Source of the DNA: Fagopyrum homotropicum
Taxonomy: Eukaryota; Streptophyta; Magnoliopsida; Caryophyllales; Polygonaceae
Direction of reading: 5' to 3'
Assembly (NCBI GenBank): GCA_033239125.1
Contig: BSWB01000003.1
Location: forward strand, 32,999,001 to 33,063,000
Length of the DNA stretch: 64,000 nucleotides
Part shown: piece after piece, positions 30,860 to 42,408 of the stretch
Layout of the letters: the number at the start of each line of letters is the position of its first letter
Numbering within the stretch: the first letter of the stretch is position 1
Translations under genes and position numbers: made by a program
The notes under the pieces: model-generated
Told to the model about the DNA's origin: nothing
Database searches by the model: none
Seen by the model: only the letters and a program-made list of their open reading frames with translations

Positions 30860-32286
30860 GCGGGGATTTTTCAAGTCAAGTGGTGCTAATTCGGGAAAGG
30901 AACTAAACCACAACATTTTTGTTCTTCATCCATCAAAGTGTATTTCTTTTTCTCCTTTTCTTTCTTTTCTTTTCTTTTTCTTTTCATTTATTTTTTAGAC
31001 AATGGCATTGGTGTACAAGAGCCTAAACCTTGGTGATTAGCAAGCCTCGGGATTTTTCCGAGGTGCCTCACACCAGACACATATACCAAGGCTCGTTAGG
31101 ACATTTGGTTTATCCGACTTTGGCAAGACACAAACACCCGATTATGTGAATGGTGCCGAGTTACTCGTCATCAAAACCAAAGTCCCCAAACCTATATTTT
31201 TTCCTACACTTTTTGCAACACATTAAACTTCTTCATTCACCACATTCATTCACTTCACATCACCCCACTCTTGCTTTTTGCACACATCACATTAACATGC
31301 TCCTATTCCCTGATGGGTCTAAAGAGGCTAAATTTTTAATTCAAGTAAGGTGCTCAAACTACATGATCAAGATGAGAAGAAAATAGAGATGAATTGTCTT
31401 AAACATTCCTAGATGACGTGCAAGAACTAGCATGTAATTTCGACTATCAACTCTCAATCCAATCAAGGCAAACATCATCATCACAATTCAAACATAGAAT
31501 TCAAGGGAAGTATTCAAGTCCACATATGCATGTATTCATTCAACACACAAGGCCATCCATAGCTAATCCATAAAACAAAATTCATCATTAGGGTCATATC
31601 TAAACTTAAGCACGAAATTTTTTAAAATTTTCAGATTTTTTTTGGAATTTTGATATAAGTATATACAATGCAAAACATGATAAGAAACGTGTGACTAAGA
31701 AATGAAGTTATCCTAGATGTGATCATGCGAAAGATTATGAAAACCCCACCCCATACTTAAGAATCACAATGTCCCCATTGTGAAAGTTAAATAGTGAGTG
31801 AAAGAAGTTCTCAGAATGTAAAATGGTCGGGATATCGGTATTTCGGTTCACTCAAGTTGAGATGAAAGTGCAAGTTGCATCCATGAAGTACCGGCTCACA
31901 TAAGGCAAACATGGCTCATTGGAGGGATCTCGGACCATCAAGCCAAACCATCCGGACCGAGGTCTAAACCGAGGTGAGTTCTGTTGAGTTCATCTCGGTT
32001 GGCCTCGTGCACCACTTCGGTGGAAATATGATCCAACTTCTCCCAAGCCTAAGTGCTCGAATCTTACATTTCACTCCAATGGATCCATAAGGTCCATAAT
32101 GTCTTCCAACAACATCAACACTCACCACAACTCCTACAACCTATCATCAAAGACAAAAGAAAACACACACAAAAGCAAAAAAAATGAAAACAAAAGCAAA
32201 AACGAAAAGGGAAAAACATGTACCAATGGGTTGCCTCCCACCAAGCGCTTCTTTAAGGTCATTAGCTTGACCAAACTCCGGAGCGT
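30860..32286 (-). other. Element C 3' noncoding region
   Basis: On the minus strand, after integrase: post-integrase hairpin (32242-32225, with two G-T pairs), a pyrimidine tract, CTCGG/CCGAGG words (32020-31945), the internal hairpin (31784-31765) followed by TTAAGTATGGGG, and the conserved 3' block (about 31165-31000), in which CCTCGG and CCGAGG form a short hairpin. No coding signal; open frames such as 31150-31386 are chance. Confidence 0.7.
31765..31784 (-). promoter_or_regulatory. C internal hairpin before second AAGTATGGGG tract
   Basis: TCACAATG and CATTGTGA form a perfect 8-bp stem around a loop reading GGGA on the transcribed strand; AAGTATGGGGTGGGG follows. Confidence 0.7.
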
Positions 32287-33712
32287 CTACTCAAGGTGAA
32301 TCAAAGCAAACACATCAATCGGGGCTCCCCGGATGTATTTTTTCAACCGGTGCCCATTCACCTTAAAGTTACCACAATGATCTCCTCCAATTTCAACCGC
32401 TCCATGAGGGAAGATCTTCTTCACCACATATGGGCCAGTCCATCTTGACTTGAGCTTTCCAGGGATGAGACGCAGCCTTGAGTTGAAGCGAAGGACCAAG
32501 TCTCCTTCACTCAACTCCTTCATATGAGGCGCTTGTCATGCCACCGCTTGGTTCGTTCTTTGTAATTCCGGGCATTCTAATAAGCATCAAGTCTAAGCTC
32601 CTCAAGTGCATTGATGTCTAGCAATCTTTTCTCACCGGGCTCTTTAATATCATAGTTCAACCACTTTATACCCCAAAACACTCTATGCTCCATTTTGACC
32701 GGGAGATGGCACGATTTTCCATAGACCAACTTGTAGGGCGTTGTTCCAATTGGTGTCTTGAAGGAGGTTCTATATACCCAGAAGGCATCATCTAGCCTCA
32801 TGGCCCAATCCTTTCTACCCCTTGACACCGTCTTCTCTAAAATCCACTTGATCTCTCGGTTGGAGATCTCAACTTGTCCACTCGTTTGGGGGTTATAAGG
32901 TGTTGTAAATATTGTGAATCACCCCATACTTGGCTAACAAAGATCCAAAGTTCCTAGCGGTAAAGTGCTTCCCTCCATCACTTATAATAGCTCTTGGTGT
33001 TCCGAATCTCGGGAAGATCACTCGATTGAAGAACCACACCACTAGAGGCAATTGCTTCCACCCATCTAGATACGTAGTCTACCGCCAAGAGGATGTAGAG
33101 GTTTCCACATGAGGAGGGGAATGGACCCATGAAGTCCACACCCCAAATGTCAAATATCTCCACCTCTTGAATATTTTTCAATGGTATCTCGTTTCTCCTT
33201 GAAATATTGCCCGTCCTTTGACAAGCGTCACATGCCACAACAAAATTCTGCACATCACAAAACAAATTAGGCCAATAAAATCCGGATTGCAATACCTTGA
33301 CACAAGTCTTATGTGAGCTTGCGTGTGCTCCACATGGTAGAGAGTGGCAATGCCGGATCACGCTCTCCATCTCATCCTCCGGAATACATCTTCGGAATAC
33401 TCAATCCGGTCCTCTCTTGAACAAGAGAGGTTCACTCCAAAAATAGTGCCTCACCTCCTTGAAAAACTTCTTTCTTTGGGCAAAGGACAAACCCGGAGGC
33501 ACTTCTTCACAAACCAAGTAGTTCACAATGTCCACGAACCATGGCTCTCTTCCTCTAGTCACTTGGAATAGACATTCTTCCATCACTTGCAATTGCTCAT
33601 CCCGGAATGAATCATCCATCGGGATCTCATCTCTCTCAATCTCCAAGGGAGGAAGTCTACTAAGGTGGTCCGCCACGCAGTTTACGGACCCCTTCTTATC
33701 TCTAATCTCCAA
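32287..33712 (-). pseudogene. Integrase of element C, fragmented
   Basis: Four shifted frames cover the end of RNase H and zinc-binding start (33712-33401: VADHLSRLPP, AQRKKFFKEVRHYFW), the HHCC region and first catalytic Asp (33370-32978: CDACQRTGNISRRNE, GVDFMGPFPSS), the late core (32828-32577: GRKDWAMRLDD, TPIGTTPYKLVYGK) and the C-terminal domain (32523-32287: SRWTGPYVVKK, FKVNGHRLKKY). The second Asp/Glu part of the core (33000-32830) is broken. It is not functional. Confidence 0.85.
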
Positions 33713-33736
33713 GTCAAATTCTTGGAGAAGAAGGAT

Positions 33737-35239
33737 TCACCGGATTGGGCGAGGTTTGGCATCCTTCTTTGTGAGTAGATAACGGATCGCAACATGATTT
33801 GTATACACAATCACCTTGGCTCCCACTAGGTATGACCGGAACTTCTCAAAGGCGTACACAACCGCTAGAAACTCCTTCTCGTTGGTGGAATAGTTGAGTT
33901 GGGCCTCATCTAGCGTCTTGCTAGTGTAGTAGATGGCATGTGTAAGCTCATCTTTCCTTTGTCCAAGCACAACCCCAATGGCCACATCACTCGCATCACA
34001 CGTCACCTCAAATGGTAAGCTCCAATCCGGAGGTTACATAATCGGGGCGGTGATCAAAGCTTCCTTCAACCTACAAAAAGCCTCAAGGCAATCCTTTGAA
34101 AACACAAACTCAACATCTTTCATTAATAGGTTAGTGAGAGGCTTAAAAATTTTAGAGAAATCTTTAATAAACCTCCGGTAAAAACCGGCATGCCCTAAGA
34201 AACTCCTTACCCCCTTCACCGAGGTAGGTGGTGGCAACTTCTCTATTGTCTCAATCTTAGCTCTATCAACCTCAATTCCTCGATGGGAAACCAGATGTCC
34301 CAACACTATACCTTCACTAACCATGAGATGACATTTCTCCCAATTTAAAACAAGATTAGTCTCTTCACATCTTTTCAACAGAAAAGATAGATTAGCAAGG
34401 CAATCATCAAATAAAGATCCATAAACCGAGAAATCATTCATGAACACTTTCATGATATTTTCAATATATTCAGAAAAAATGGCCATCATACACCTTTGAA
34501 AGGTGACGGGTGCATTGCACAACCCAAATGGCATCCTTCTATATGCAAATGTGCCCCATGGACAAGTAAATGTAGTTTTTTCTTGGTCATCCGGGTGAAT
34601 GGGAATTTGGAAAAACCCACTATAACCATAAAAAAAAATGAGAATGTTGTGCTAATCTCTCTAGCATTTGGTCAATAAAGGGAAGAGGGAAATGATCTTT
34701 CCGAAAGGCCACATTAAGTTTCCTATAGTCAATATACATCCTCCAACCCGTAGCCACCTAGTCGGGATAAGTTCATTATTCTCATTAGTTACTACGGTCA
34801 TACCACCCTTCTTAGGTACTACATGCACGGGACTAACCCATTCACTATCCAAAATCGGGAAAATGATTCCCGCATCTAGCAATTTTAAGATCTCTTTCTT
34901 GACCACTTCTTTCATTATTGGGTTCAATCTCCTTTGAGGTTCTATAGATGGGTTATGATTGTCATCCATTAAGATTTTATGCATGCACAAGGATGGTTTA
35001 ATGCCAACTAAGTCATCAATGGTGTAGCCTATAGCTCTCCTATGCAATTTCAATTTAGTCAAAAGCTTCTCAAGCTCATCATCATTCAAAGATGCATTCA
35101 CAATCATAGGATATGTAGAATTATCACCAAGGAAAGCATACTTTAAATGAGAAGAGTGAGTGTTAAGATCAAGTTCAGGAGGACCTTTCTCACTGGGATG
35201 TGCTCCAAATAGCTCAATGTTAGATGAATCCAAAGCCAT
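33737..35239 (-). pseudogene. Reverse transcriptase and RNase H of element C, catalytic residues lost
   Basis: The RT N-terminal part is at 35239-34661 (HSSHLKYAFLGDNSTYP, SLCMHKILMDDN, EWVSPVHVVPKKGG) and then shifts frame. The palm continues at 34534-34034 (MPFGLCNAPVTFQRCM), where the YMDD-type box reads VFMNDF: the first catalytic Asp is Asn. RNase H is at 34006-33737 (CDASDVAIGVVLGQ, NEKEFLAVVYAFEKF) and its later Asp is also Asn (YTNH). Both fit G-to-A changes on the coding strand, as expected from decay of methylated DNA. It is inactive. Confidence 0.87.
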
Positions 35240-35356
35240 TGAAGACTCTCCAAGACACCTTGAAGCTTCATCAACAACAATTGGACCTTCTTCTTGGATT
35301 TTGAGGGCTTTGGTTGGCTCAAGGGAATTTTGGTCGAGGTATGAACCGAGGTATGG

Positions 35357-36349
35357 TTATGTTGTGTTCACCTCGGATGGCTCTAAACTCATCTCGGCCG
35401 AGATGACCTGCTTCCAACCGAAATCAAGCTTAACTTTACTCCTCTCTTCAATTTCAGCACTTGGTTCCTCTTCTAGTGCTTCAAATTCAGCATTTGGCTC
35501 TTCTTCTAATGCATCCAAAGCTCGGATTTCTTCATTACAATGCTCCTCTAGACCTTCCTCCATGATGCTCATGCTAAGAACCTTCTCCAAATGGTCCTTG
35601 GTCAAGATGGAACTCCCCACCTCCCTAGACATCTCTTCATCCTCAATGTTGTAGACATCATCATCTAGAATTGGGCCTTTCACCATTGTGAACAATTTGA
35701 CCTTTATGTGCTCGTCTCCTATGTTGTATGAAAGGATTCCATTCTTGCAATCAACTAGACATCCGGATGTGGCTAAGAATGGGCTTCCCAAGATGATGGG
35801 AACGGAATAATCCACCGGAATGTCTAACACTATGAAGTCTATTGGCACATAGAACTCCCCAAGTTGCACCGGGATGTCTTCAAGTATTCCTACCGGATGG
35901 GTGATGGATCGGTTCGCCATGTAGAGGGTCATCTTGACCGGATTTGGCTGTCCTAGCTCAACCTTTTTGCATAGTGCAAGCGGGATTATTCTTACACTAG
36001 CACCAAGGTCAGAAAGAGCTTCATATTGCATATCACCAACACCAATAGGCATACAAAATGAGCCCGGATCTCGCAGCTTAGGAGGCATCTCCTCCCTCAT
36101 AGTTTGGATCAACTCGGAGGATCTCTTTGCCATCCTCACTTCACCGAACTCTTCCAACTTCCTCTTGTTGGAGAGTATCTCTTTTAAAAATTTACCATAA
36201 GCCGGCATACCTAATGTAGCATCCATGAACGGAATGTTAATATGAAATTTAGACATAAGTTCAAGGAATTTACAAAAATGTTTGTCCAACCGAGCTCTTG
36301 CTCGAGATTGGGGAAATGGTAGCGGTGGTTTGTATGGAGGAGGTGGCAC
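35357..36349 (-). pseudogene. gag end and protease of element C
   Basis: An open stretch of 330 codons covers the gag C-terminus (PPPYKPPLPFPQSRARARL, GMPAYGKFLKEILSNKRKLEE) and the protease, with motif SDLGASVRIIP (Cys before Asp has become Ser) and ILGSPFLATSGC. The acidic linker toward RT repeats EALEEEP and contains CTCGGCCGAGATG at the end. The frame stops at 35357 before RT. Its closest relative in the window is H. Confidence 0.82.
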
Positions 36350-36515
36350 ATAGATTGGCTCATCTTCCTTGTTCTTTCCACCTTCATCTTGCTTCAGCTC
36401 TTCTTACACCATGACCTTCTTCCCTTTGTCAACACCCTTGGGCAAGGGATCATTTGTGCTCAATCCACTCCTAGTGATAATTGCCAACACTTGCACTCTT
36501 GGGGCGGTAGTTGTT
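36350..36515 (-). pseudogene. gag: Partial gag of element C, cut by element E
   Basis: The frame of the preceding entry can be followed upstream with an in-frame TAA near 36406 (minus-strand reading). The sequence stops at 36515, where the LTR of E begins; TTGTT (36511-36515) is the likely duplicated target. The rest of C's gag lies outside the window. Confidence 0.7.
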
Positions 36516-38206
36516 TGTTCGCCCTAAAGCGTGCATGCAAATAGGTTTTAATTGAAAAAACTAGAATAAGAGCAAGCGAACCCGCAATGTACGGATCGGC
36601 GTAGATTAACAAGTATTCCTGAGTATTGAACTCAGGGAATTGGTGAAACAAAACCAGTTTCAAGTAATCGAGCAAGTAAGAATGTAGAAGCTTTGCAAAT
36701 ATTGGGGAAAACAGCAACCCTAAAGATCCAAGTATCAAATTGTGGCAATCGATTCAAGATATTCTATATATATAAGGACATAGTTGAGAATTGCAAAGGT
36801 ATACTAAAGTAAGGTAATGTACGGTGAAGTTCCAAAACTCTATATGTCTAACCAAAAGACTCTCTCTATAAAGGTTGTTGAGGCTGCAGTATAGAAAGTA
36901 TCTAAAGGTAAGAATTGATCTCAAATACCCATGCCCAAACCCAAGGAATCAAAGATAAGCCAAAACGGTTATGGTTGTGACACTCAAAACCAAAATAGAG
37001 GATGTTGAGTCTCACTACTACCTAGGAAAGGCAAGCCAAGGATAGGTTAAAGCAAATCTTTAACTTTGGATTAAAGCAAAAGCAAAGTTCGTAAACCAGA
37101 GAAAATCACGGCTAGATATTGAGAACCACCGCCGTGGAGCTCAAGAACAGACCGTGATTTAAGGTGTCGGCGAAGTTTCTCACACTCTCAGGGTCCAATC
37201 CAATTACGATCGATCTATCATCATCTAAGCCACAACTATCAACCCTTCACCTTAGAATTGCTAAAGGGTTTTAGCCAATAATCACCATAATGATATCAAT
37301 AATCAAATTTAAAGAGAAAATGGATAAAACTCTCAAAAGCTCGAATAAAACTCAAAGTCAATCTCAAATCCAAATAACAAAGCAATATGTTCAATCGGAT
37401 TCAGAACATGGAATAAGAATCCTCACTATAATCTCAGGTAAATAACAGAAAACGGTTGTCAATCATTTCCGGAATCAAACCTAAGAAATCACCAACTTCC
37501 GCCGGAAATAATCTTCAATCTTCCAAAACTATCGCCGTCAGCTTCGAAACCCTAAGCAAGGATAAGCACGGATAGCACCCGGTAAGCGGAGATACCAAAA
37601 ACTCCTTTTTCTACTCCTTTTATAGAGTGAGGACGGGTTACGATAAAAGCCCATTTACTTTGATGATGTGGCAATTAAGATACGTCATAATATTTGCCAA
37701 GATCACAGTCATGTATTACTTTCTACGGCCGTAATTTAGAGCGTGGAACCAGATTACAGTGCCATAGGATTTCCACGGCCGTGGTTTTGACCGTGTAACT
37801 CTCTGGAATGCTCCAAACTCTCTTCCACATTCATGATGCCAAGTCCACGGCCGTGGTTTAGAGCGTGGACTTCAATCTCCTTCTCCACGGCCGTAATTCA
37901 GGGCGTGGACTTGCTTTTCCTCTTTCTTTGCCTTTATTTCGTGCAATCTTCCATCCATGCTCCTTCCTTATCCTTTCTAATGCATCTCCTTGCCATCAAA
38001 TATGATCAAACACTCCTTTCCTTCCTTATTTTGCTCCATTCCAAGCTTTATTCACCTAAAAACACAAAGAAGCTAGTGTAGAGCTCTATATCGACAAAGT
38101 GGGTGAACTAGCTCACAATTGCTTCAAACACATATCTAAGAACACTATAAAGAGGGAAAAACAACTAAAACAAGTGCCTAAAATATCGTCATGTTTCATG
38201 CTAACA
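36516..38206 (-). repeat. Element E 3' LTR (1691 bp)
   Basis: On the minus strand it begins TGTTAGCATG at 38206 and ends at TGTTCGCCC (plus reading, 36516). It lacks the GAGACTTACCCGGTAA words. CCACGGCCGTGG-type words are at 37723, 37773, 37845 and 37885, with half-site GCGTGGA words between them and weaker copies near 37130. The boundary was set by homology to A and by the adjacent polypurine tract. Confidence 0.82.
37617..37624 (-). promoter_or_regulatory. TATA box of element E
   Basis: TATAAAAG on the minus strand, about 585 bases into the LTR and just downstream of the CCACGGCCGTGG cluster. Confidence 0.6.
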
Positions 38207-38225
38207 AAATACCCCATACTTGCCA

Positions 38226-38245
38226 CTTGCTTGTCCCCAAGCAAG
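38226..38245 (-). promoter_or_regulatory. E terminal hairpin
   Basis: CTTGCTTG and CAAGCAAG form a perfect 8-bp stem around GGGA on the transcribed strand, 20 bases before the LTR. Confidence 0.78.
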
Positions 38246-39451
38246 GTTTTTAAAAGCTTAGAACATAAGGTAGAATGAAATATGAATGCAAAACAAAACA
38301 AAACAATCTTTTTGGTTGGTGTGCTTCTAGTCAATAGATCATCCTCAAACCTTGCTTCATTCATCCTTGAAAACGCTTATATCCATAAACTAAAATTTGC
38401 AAAACAAAGAAACTTCATAAATTGCAAATACTTTAAGACAAACATCATAACCTTCAAGCGTTGTCAAAATCAAGCATGTGAAACTTCAATTTAGATCACC
38501 AAGTCAAATAACACTCTTATGATCTCAAGGAGTTTCAAATAAGGCCAAGAATACGGAAGAAGGTGGGAAACTTGTAAAGGAATGTGGTGTATGAATCCGG
38601 GAAGAAGGACAACACAAACTCTTTTCTTTTTACCATTTGAACTTCCACCAACTTAGAGCTTTGCTCTAGAATTTTGCACATAATTTTTCGACTTTACTTT
38701 TGGAGTTATGGACAGCGGTGCACAATAACCGAAACCTAGGAGATTGGTGTTTCTCAATTTTGAGATGCCTCAAACCCTTGATGCACATACCATAATCCGT
38801 TAGGAATATCGCTCAATCCGACTTTGGCAAGACACAAACACCCGGCTATGTGAATGGTGCCGAGTTACTCATCGTTATGATTGACTTCCCCAAACCTAGA
38901 ATTTTCCTACACTTTGAAAACAATTGCTTTCATGGCCCACTCACATCAAACATGCCAAATTCAACTTCTTCCTAAATCCCGGATAGGTAAAGGAGGCAAT
39001 TATTTCATTGAGGGGCTAAATGATCAAAGAAAGAAGTAAGAAAATCGAGGTGCCTTCACGTTATTTTCAAATTCATAAAGAAGTATAAGAACTTATATTG
39101 TGATTTCAATCTTTGTTTCTCAATATGATTTAGATAAAACCTTCACATTATGAAATTTCCAAGAAAGGATAAATAACACACTCAATCTCTTCACAATTCA
39201 TAATTCTATTTAAGCATACAATTGTCATCAAAAACTCATTCTACAAGTAGTTTTCATCATAGAAATCATCTCTAATCTTGGAAGCACAAATATTTTCAAA
39301 TTTTTATGGGTTTTTCAAAGTCTTTTTCATGCAATGCAATAATGAAACAGGTGATTATGAAATGAAAATGCAAGTATTCATAGAATCATCCAAGCAAAGT
39401 AAGTAGAGTTCTTACAAACCATAGTCACACCCCACCCCATACTTGAAACAT

Positions 39452-39467
39452 ACATTGTCCTCAATGT
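39452..39467 (-). promoter_or_regulatory. E internal hairpin before second AAGTATGGGG tract
   Basis: ACATTG and CAATGT form a perfect 6-bp stem around AGGA on the transcribed strand; ATGTTTCAAGTATGGGG follows. Confidence 0.68.
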
Positions 39468-39551
39468 TCAAAAGAAATAAAGAAAAGAAAAGAAAACAAA
39501 GAAACTCACTAGACGGTGGTGGGGCGGCTCAAACCGGCGGTCATCTCGTCA

Positions 39552-40315
39552 TCACCGAGGAGGAGGCGGTGGAGGAAATGGACAGAACTCGGAGCTAAAC
39601 TTCCGCCCAAACTGCTGGCGGTATATGTGTCTCATCATCTGATCATGCTCCTTAGCCCGTACATCACGAGTGTCCTGGAGGATCTCCAAATCTCCCACTC
39701 TCTTGGATAGATCGGTGGCCCACGTCGGTAGCTGCTCATACCAAGCTGGTGGCTGTCCGTACCATGCTGGTGCGTCCTGAGGAGTCGGTGCCGCCGGTGC
39801 CTGCTCGTACCATGGAGGAGGAGCTCCATCCATGATGGCTGCTCTCCATACCAAGTGGGAGGTGCATCCATCCAAGTTGGCCTTTCACTCACGCTAGCCC
39901 GGCGAGAGGAAGAGGACCCGGAGGGTCTAGAAGGTCGAGGAGAATGTCTAGGAGGGTCGGGAAACTGTTCCGGCTGATCCGGAAACGTACCAAAGTCATG
40001 CTCATCACCTCCTCCATCATAATCATCACCTCCTCTCATCTCATCATCAACACCCGCAGTTGGGACCTCATCCGGGACATAAGGAGGGGTTACTAGTCTA
40101 TTCGCATGCATAGCTGCGAATGTCGCCTTCCAATTATGGTGTCCGGCCATAATGGAATACTCGGGTAGCCATGAGATACCTCTACCACCTCTATCCTCCC
40201 ATGACATGGCTGCGGTAGGTGGAGCTTGGTGGCGGGGAAAGATAAGACCTCTAGTCATGAGACTATTGAGACCCAAAGGTCTCGCCGTTGTACTAGTGCA
40301 AGCGGAATAGTCTAT
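39552..40315 (-). pseudogene. ORF3 C-terminal part of element E
   Basis: From 40276 the frame reads GLNSLMTRGLIFPRHQAPP, matching the GLHEMITRRILVPRGLTTP segment of A. An acidic Gly/Asp-rich stretch follows, then a frameshift near 39850, after which a second frame (39875-39552) has WYEQ/WYGQ repeats and ends FCPFPPPPPPR. The proline run at the very end is also found in G and, less clearly, F. Element F interrupts the gene at 40315; about 24 bases of it remain at 58958-58981. Confidence 0.68.
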
Positions 40316-41754
40316 TGACAGGAGGTATTTCTATGGTCGTCAACACCCAATCAAAAGTAAATCCCGACTTAGCACTAAAGACAAGTATAGTGGTTAAGTA
40401 AGGGTCGAACCCAAGAGAGTTAAGGTGTTTTAGATGCAATTATTGATTATAGTAACAAGTAACAGGGGGGTTTGGTTGAATTGATGCACACAAAAACTTA
40501 TGAAAATGATTAATACGACAAGTAAGACAAATGATGGGTGAATCTACACTAGGTTGATTCTAAGCATGCAATTGCTACTCTGGTGAGTTCCTTTTACAAG
40601 TTTTCAAGTAATCTCCCGTCTCGATCATATATATGTGTTGAGCCGACCGGCATCAACACAACTTAACAGGTTAGTGTTCCGTAAACCTACAAAAACAAAT
40701 AACAAGTTAGTTTTCAAACAAAGACTAAGGGATATAAAGAGAAGATTAAAACCGTTAAACTTATCTTTATATTTGTGTTCCTTTTCTTTAAGTAATTACA
40801 ACCCGTTATTACTTAAAGTTGCTACTAGATTAAAGGCCCGAACCTGGAACCTATTAATCCTAGTTATTCGCATGCACTTTAGAACCTAAGGTGATCAATC
40901 TCAAGTAATAGTAAACATGCAATTAGACAATGGAGATCAAGGAAACACAAAGCATTACTGAATGAAAAATTATATTAAAAAGAACTTACAACCAAAGTAA
41001 CAACGCAGCTTCAAACCAACCCAATGTAGCAAGGGATGATTCTAGCAATCAACCAAGGACTATTTATACTACAAAAGACACTAAATGAGAGTAAATGGCC
41101 GGCCTAAAACAACCACCTTTAATGCCATAAAGGTGGTGTAAACAGCCGGAGTAAAGCTTCTGACTTTAAACCGCAAGGGCGGCCTTCAGTTCCGTAGGGG
41201 CAGTGAAGGCAAAAACGATTGATCTTCTTCATGGCCGCAGGGGCGGCTAGGCAATTCCGCTGGGCGGATCTTCAATGCTCTTCAAACGTCTTACCCTTTG
41301 ACTTCCTGACGTTTCCGATGCCAAGCCACCGGGGCGTCCCTATGTCAACGCAGGGGCGGTGACACAGCCTCTTCGTCTTTCAGCTCCTAGGTTGAGGCCC
41401 ATGCAAGGGCGCAGTGGAAGGCGCAGGGGATCTGGTCTTCATTTCTTCAAGGCAAGTCACCGCAGGGGCGCCAGAGAGTGGCGCAGGGGCGGTGACACAC
41501 TTCATGGCCGGCGATGGCGAAGGCGCAGGGGGCGCTCTGGTGTAAGGCGTCACCCGCAGGGGCAGTGACAAGGCTTCGTTGGGGCGGTGGGGCAACAGAA
41601 GCTTTGATCTTCACTCCTAAGTGCTTATAACTCCTTCCTTAGCTTCTTTTAGTCTTCTTCTTCTGGACCAAGAAGTTAGTAGCATAAACCGACACAAATG
41701 CAATAAAAAGACTCTAAAAACTATCCTAAATGATAGTAATTCCATCACCTATCA
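40316..41754 (-). repeat. Element F 3' LTR (1439 bp)
   Basis: TGATAGGTGATGG (minus) at 41754 to TGACAGGAGG (plus) at 40316. TATA on the minus strand at 41068-41061. About ten CGCAGGGGCGG-type words lie in 41168-41595. It lacks ~70 bases present in the 5' LTR (58155-58225), the main length difference. Confidence 0.88.
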
Positions 41755-41774
41755 AACTCCCTCATACTTAGACC

Positions 41775-41795
41775 TTTTACTCGTCCCGAGTAAAA
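41775..41795 (-). promoter_or_regulatory. F terminal hairpin
   Basis: TTTTACTCG and CGAGTAAAA form a perfect 9-bp stem with loop GGA on the transcribed strand, then GGTCTAAGTATGAGGG. The stem differs from all others but keeps pairing. Confidence 0.75.
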
Positions 41796-42342
41796 AAAAA
41801 TGACAGCAACTAGGCTCAAAGGCCTCAGGAAGCATGGGTAAATAAGAAAGACAATGAAAACAAGAGAAAAGCCAAGAAAGAAAGAAGGAAAAGAGAGGAA
41901 ATGTGAGAAAAAGGGAGAAACTACCATCCTTATTGCTCCAAGAGTGGTCTACCTGGACATCCTCCTTATGACTCCCCTTCTTATGTCGCCAAACGCCGGA
42001 AGGGAAACCTACACTCAGTGTCGCTCATTTTGCCAAGGCGCCCTTTCGGGTTTTCACCTTGCCACTCTTCTTCTTTTGATGATGTCACTTTAACTCACAT
42101 CCCTCAAGTCCAATTTTGCACCAACCTAAGGTTAGTCGGACTACCTTCTTTTTGCCTAAACCGCCCTTTTGGGTTTTCGGTTTATCCAAGGATTTTCATG
42201 CCTTTTCTTTCATTTTCTTTGGGTGTTTCTTTTTTTTTTTGTGAATTTCAATCTGAATTCAGAATGCAAAACAACAAAACAATTCAAACACTCAAATGAA
42301 TTGTACAAGCAATGATAATGTCTTCCCCCCATACTTGAAGTA

Positions 42343-42360
42343 CACTTTGTCCTCAAAGTG
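42343..42360 (-). promoter_or_regulatory. F internal hairpin before second AAGTATGGGG tract
   Basis: CACTTTG and CAAAGTG form a perfect 7-bp stem around AGGA on the transcribed strand; TGTACTTCAAGTATGGGG follows. Confidence 0.7.
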
Positions 42361-42408
42361 GAAATGAGGCAAAGATAAATGTGGGAGAAAGGAAGAGAAA
42401 TGTACCCC

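Larger units (their letters stand above)
145..36515 (-). mobile_element. Element C: old Athila-type retrotransposon, outermost host of the nest
   Basis: On the minus strand the visible order is gag C-terminus (36515-36350), protease, RT-RNaseH, integrase, 3' untranslated region (32286-30860, resuming 24183-23842) and 3' LTR (23841-23724, resuming 1892-145). It is interrupted by B (target duplication CTATT), D (ATAGG) and E. The 5' part lies beyond the window. Every coding domain has frameshifts or stops, and catalytic residues have changed, so this is the oldest element here. Its gag-pol is closest to element H (shared residues around the protease) and less like A, G and F. Confidence 0.85.
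38207..39551 (-). other. Element E 3' noncoding region
   Basis: On the minus strand: internal hairpin (39467-39452) with TTTCAAGTATGGGGTGGGG, conserved block (about 38885-38720), terminal hairpin (38245-38226) and AAGTATGGGGTATTT next to the LTR. No gene. Confidence 0.75.
41755..42408 (-). other. Element F 3' noncoding region
   Basis: On the minus strand: internal hairpin (42360-42343) followed by TTCAAGTATGGGG, two related nested hairpins (42184-42157 and 42061-42034), terminal hairpin (41795-41775) and AAGTATGAGGGAGTT next to the LTR. The conserved block seen in A-E is not recognisable here. No gene. Confidence 0.7.

Noticed and set aside
40635..40889. Open frame repeated at 57755-58009
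   Set aside because: Same position in the two F LTRs, antisense to the element; no coding support.
41359..41568. Arg/Gly-rich frame in the F LTR
   Set aside because: Translation of the repeated CGCAGGGGCGG words; low complexity, present in both LTRs.
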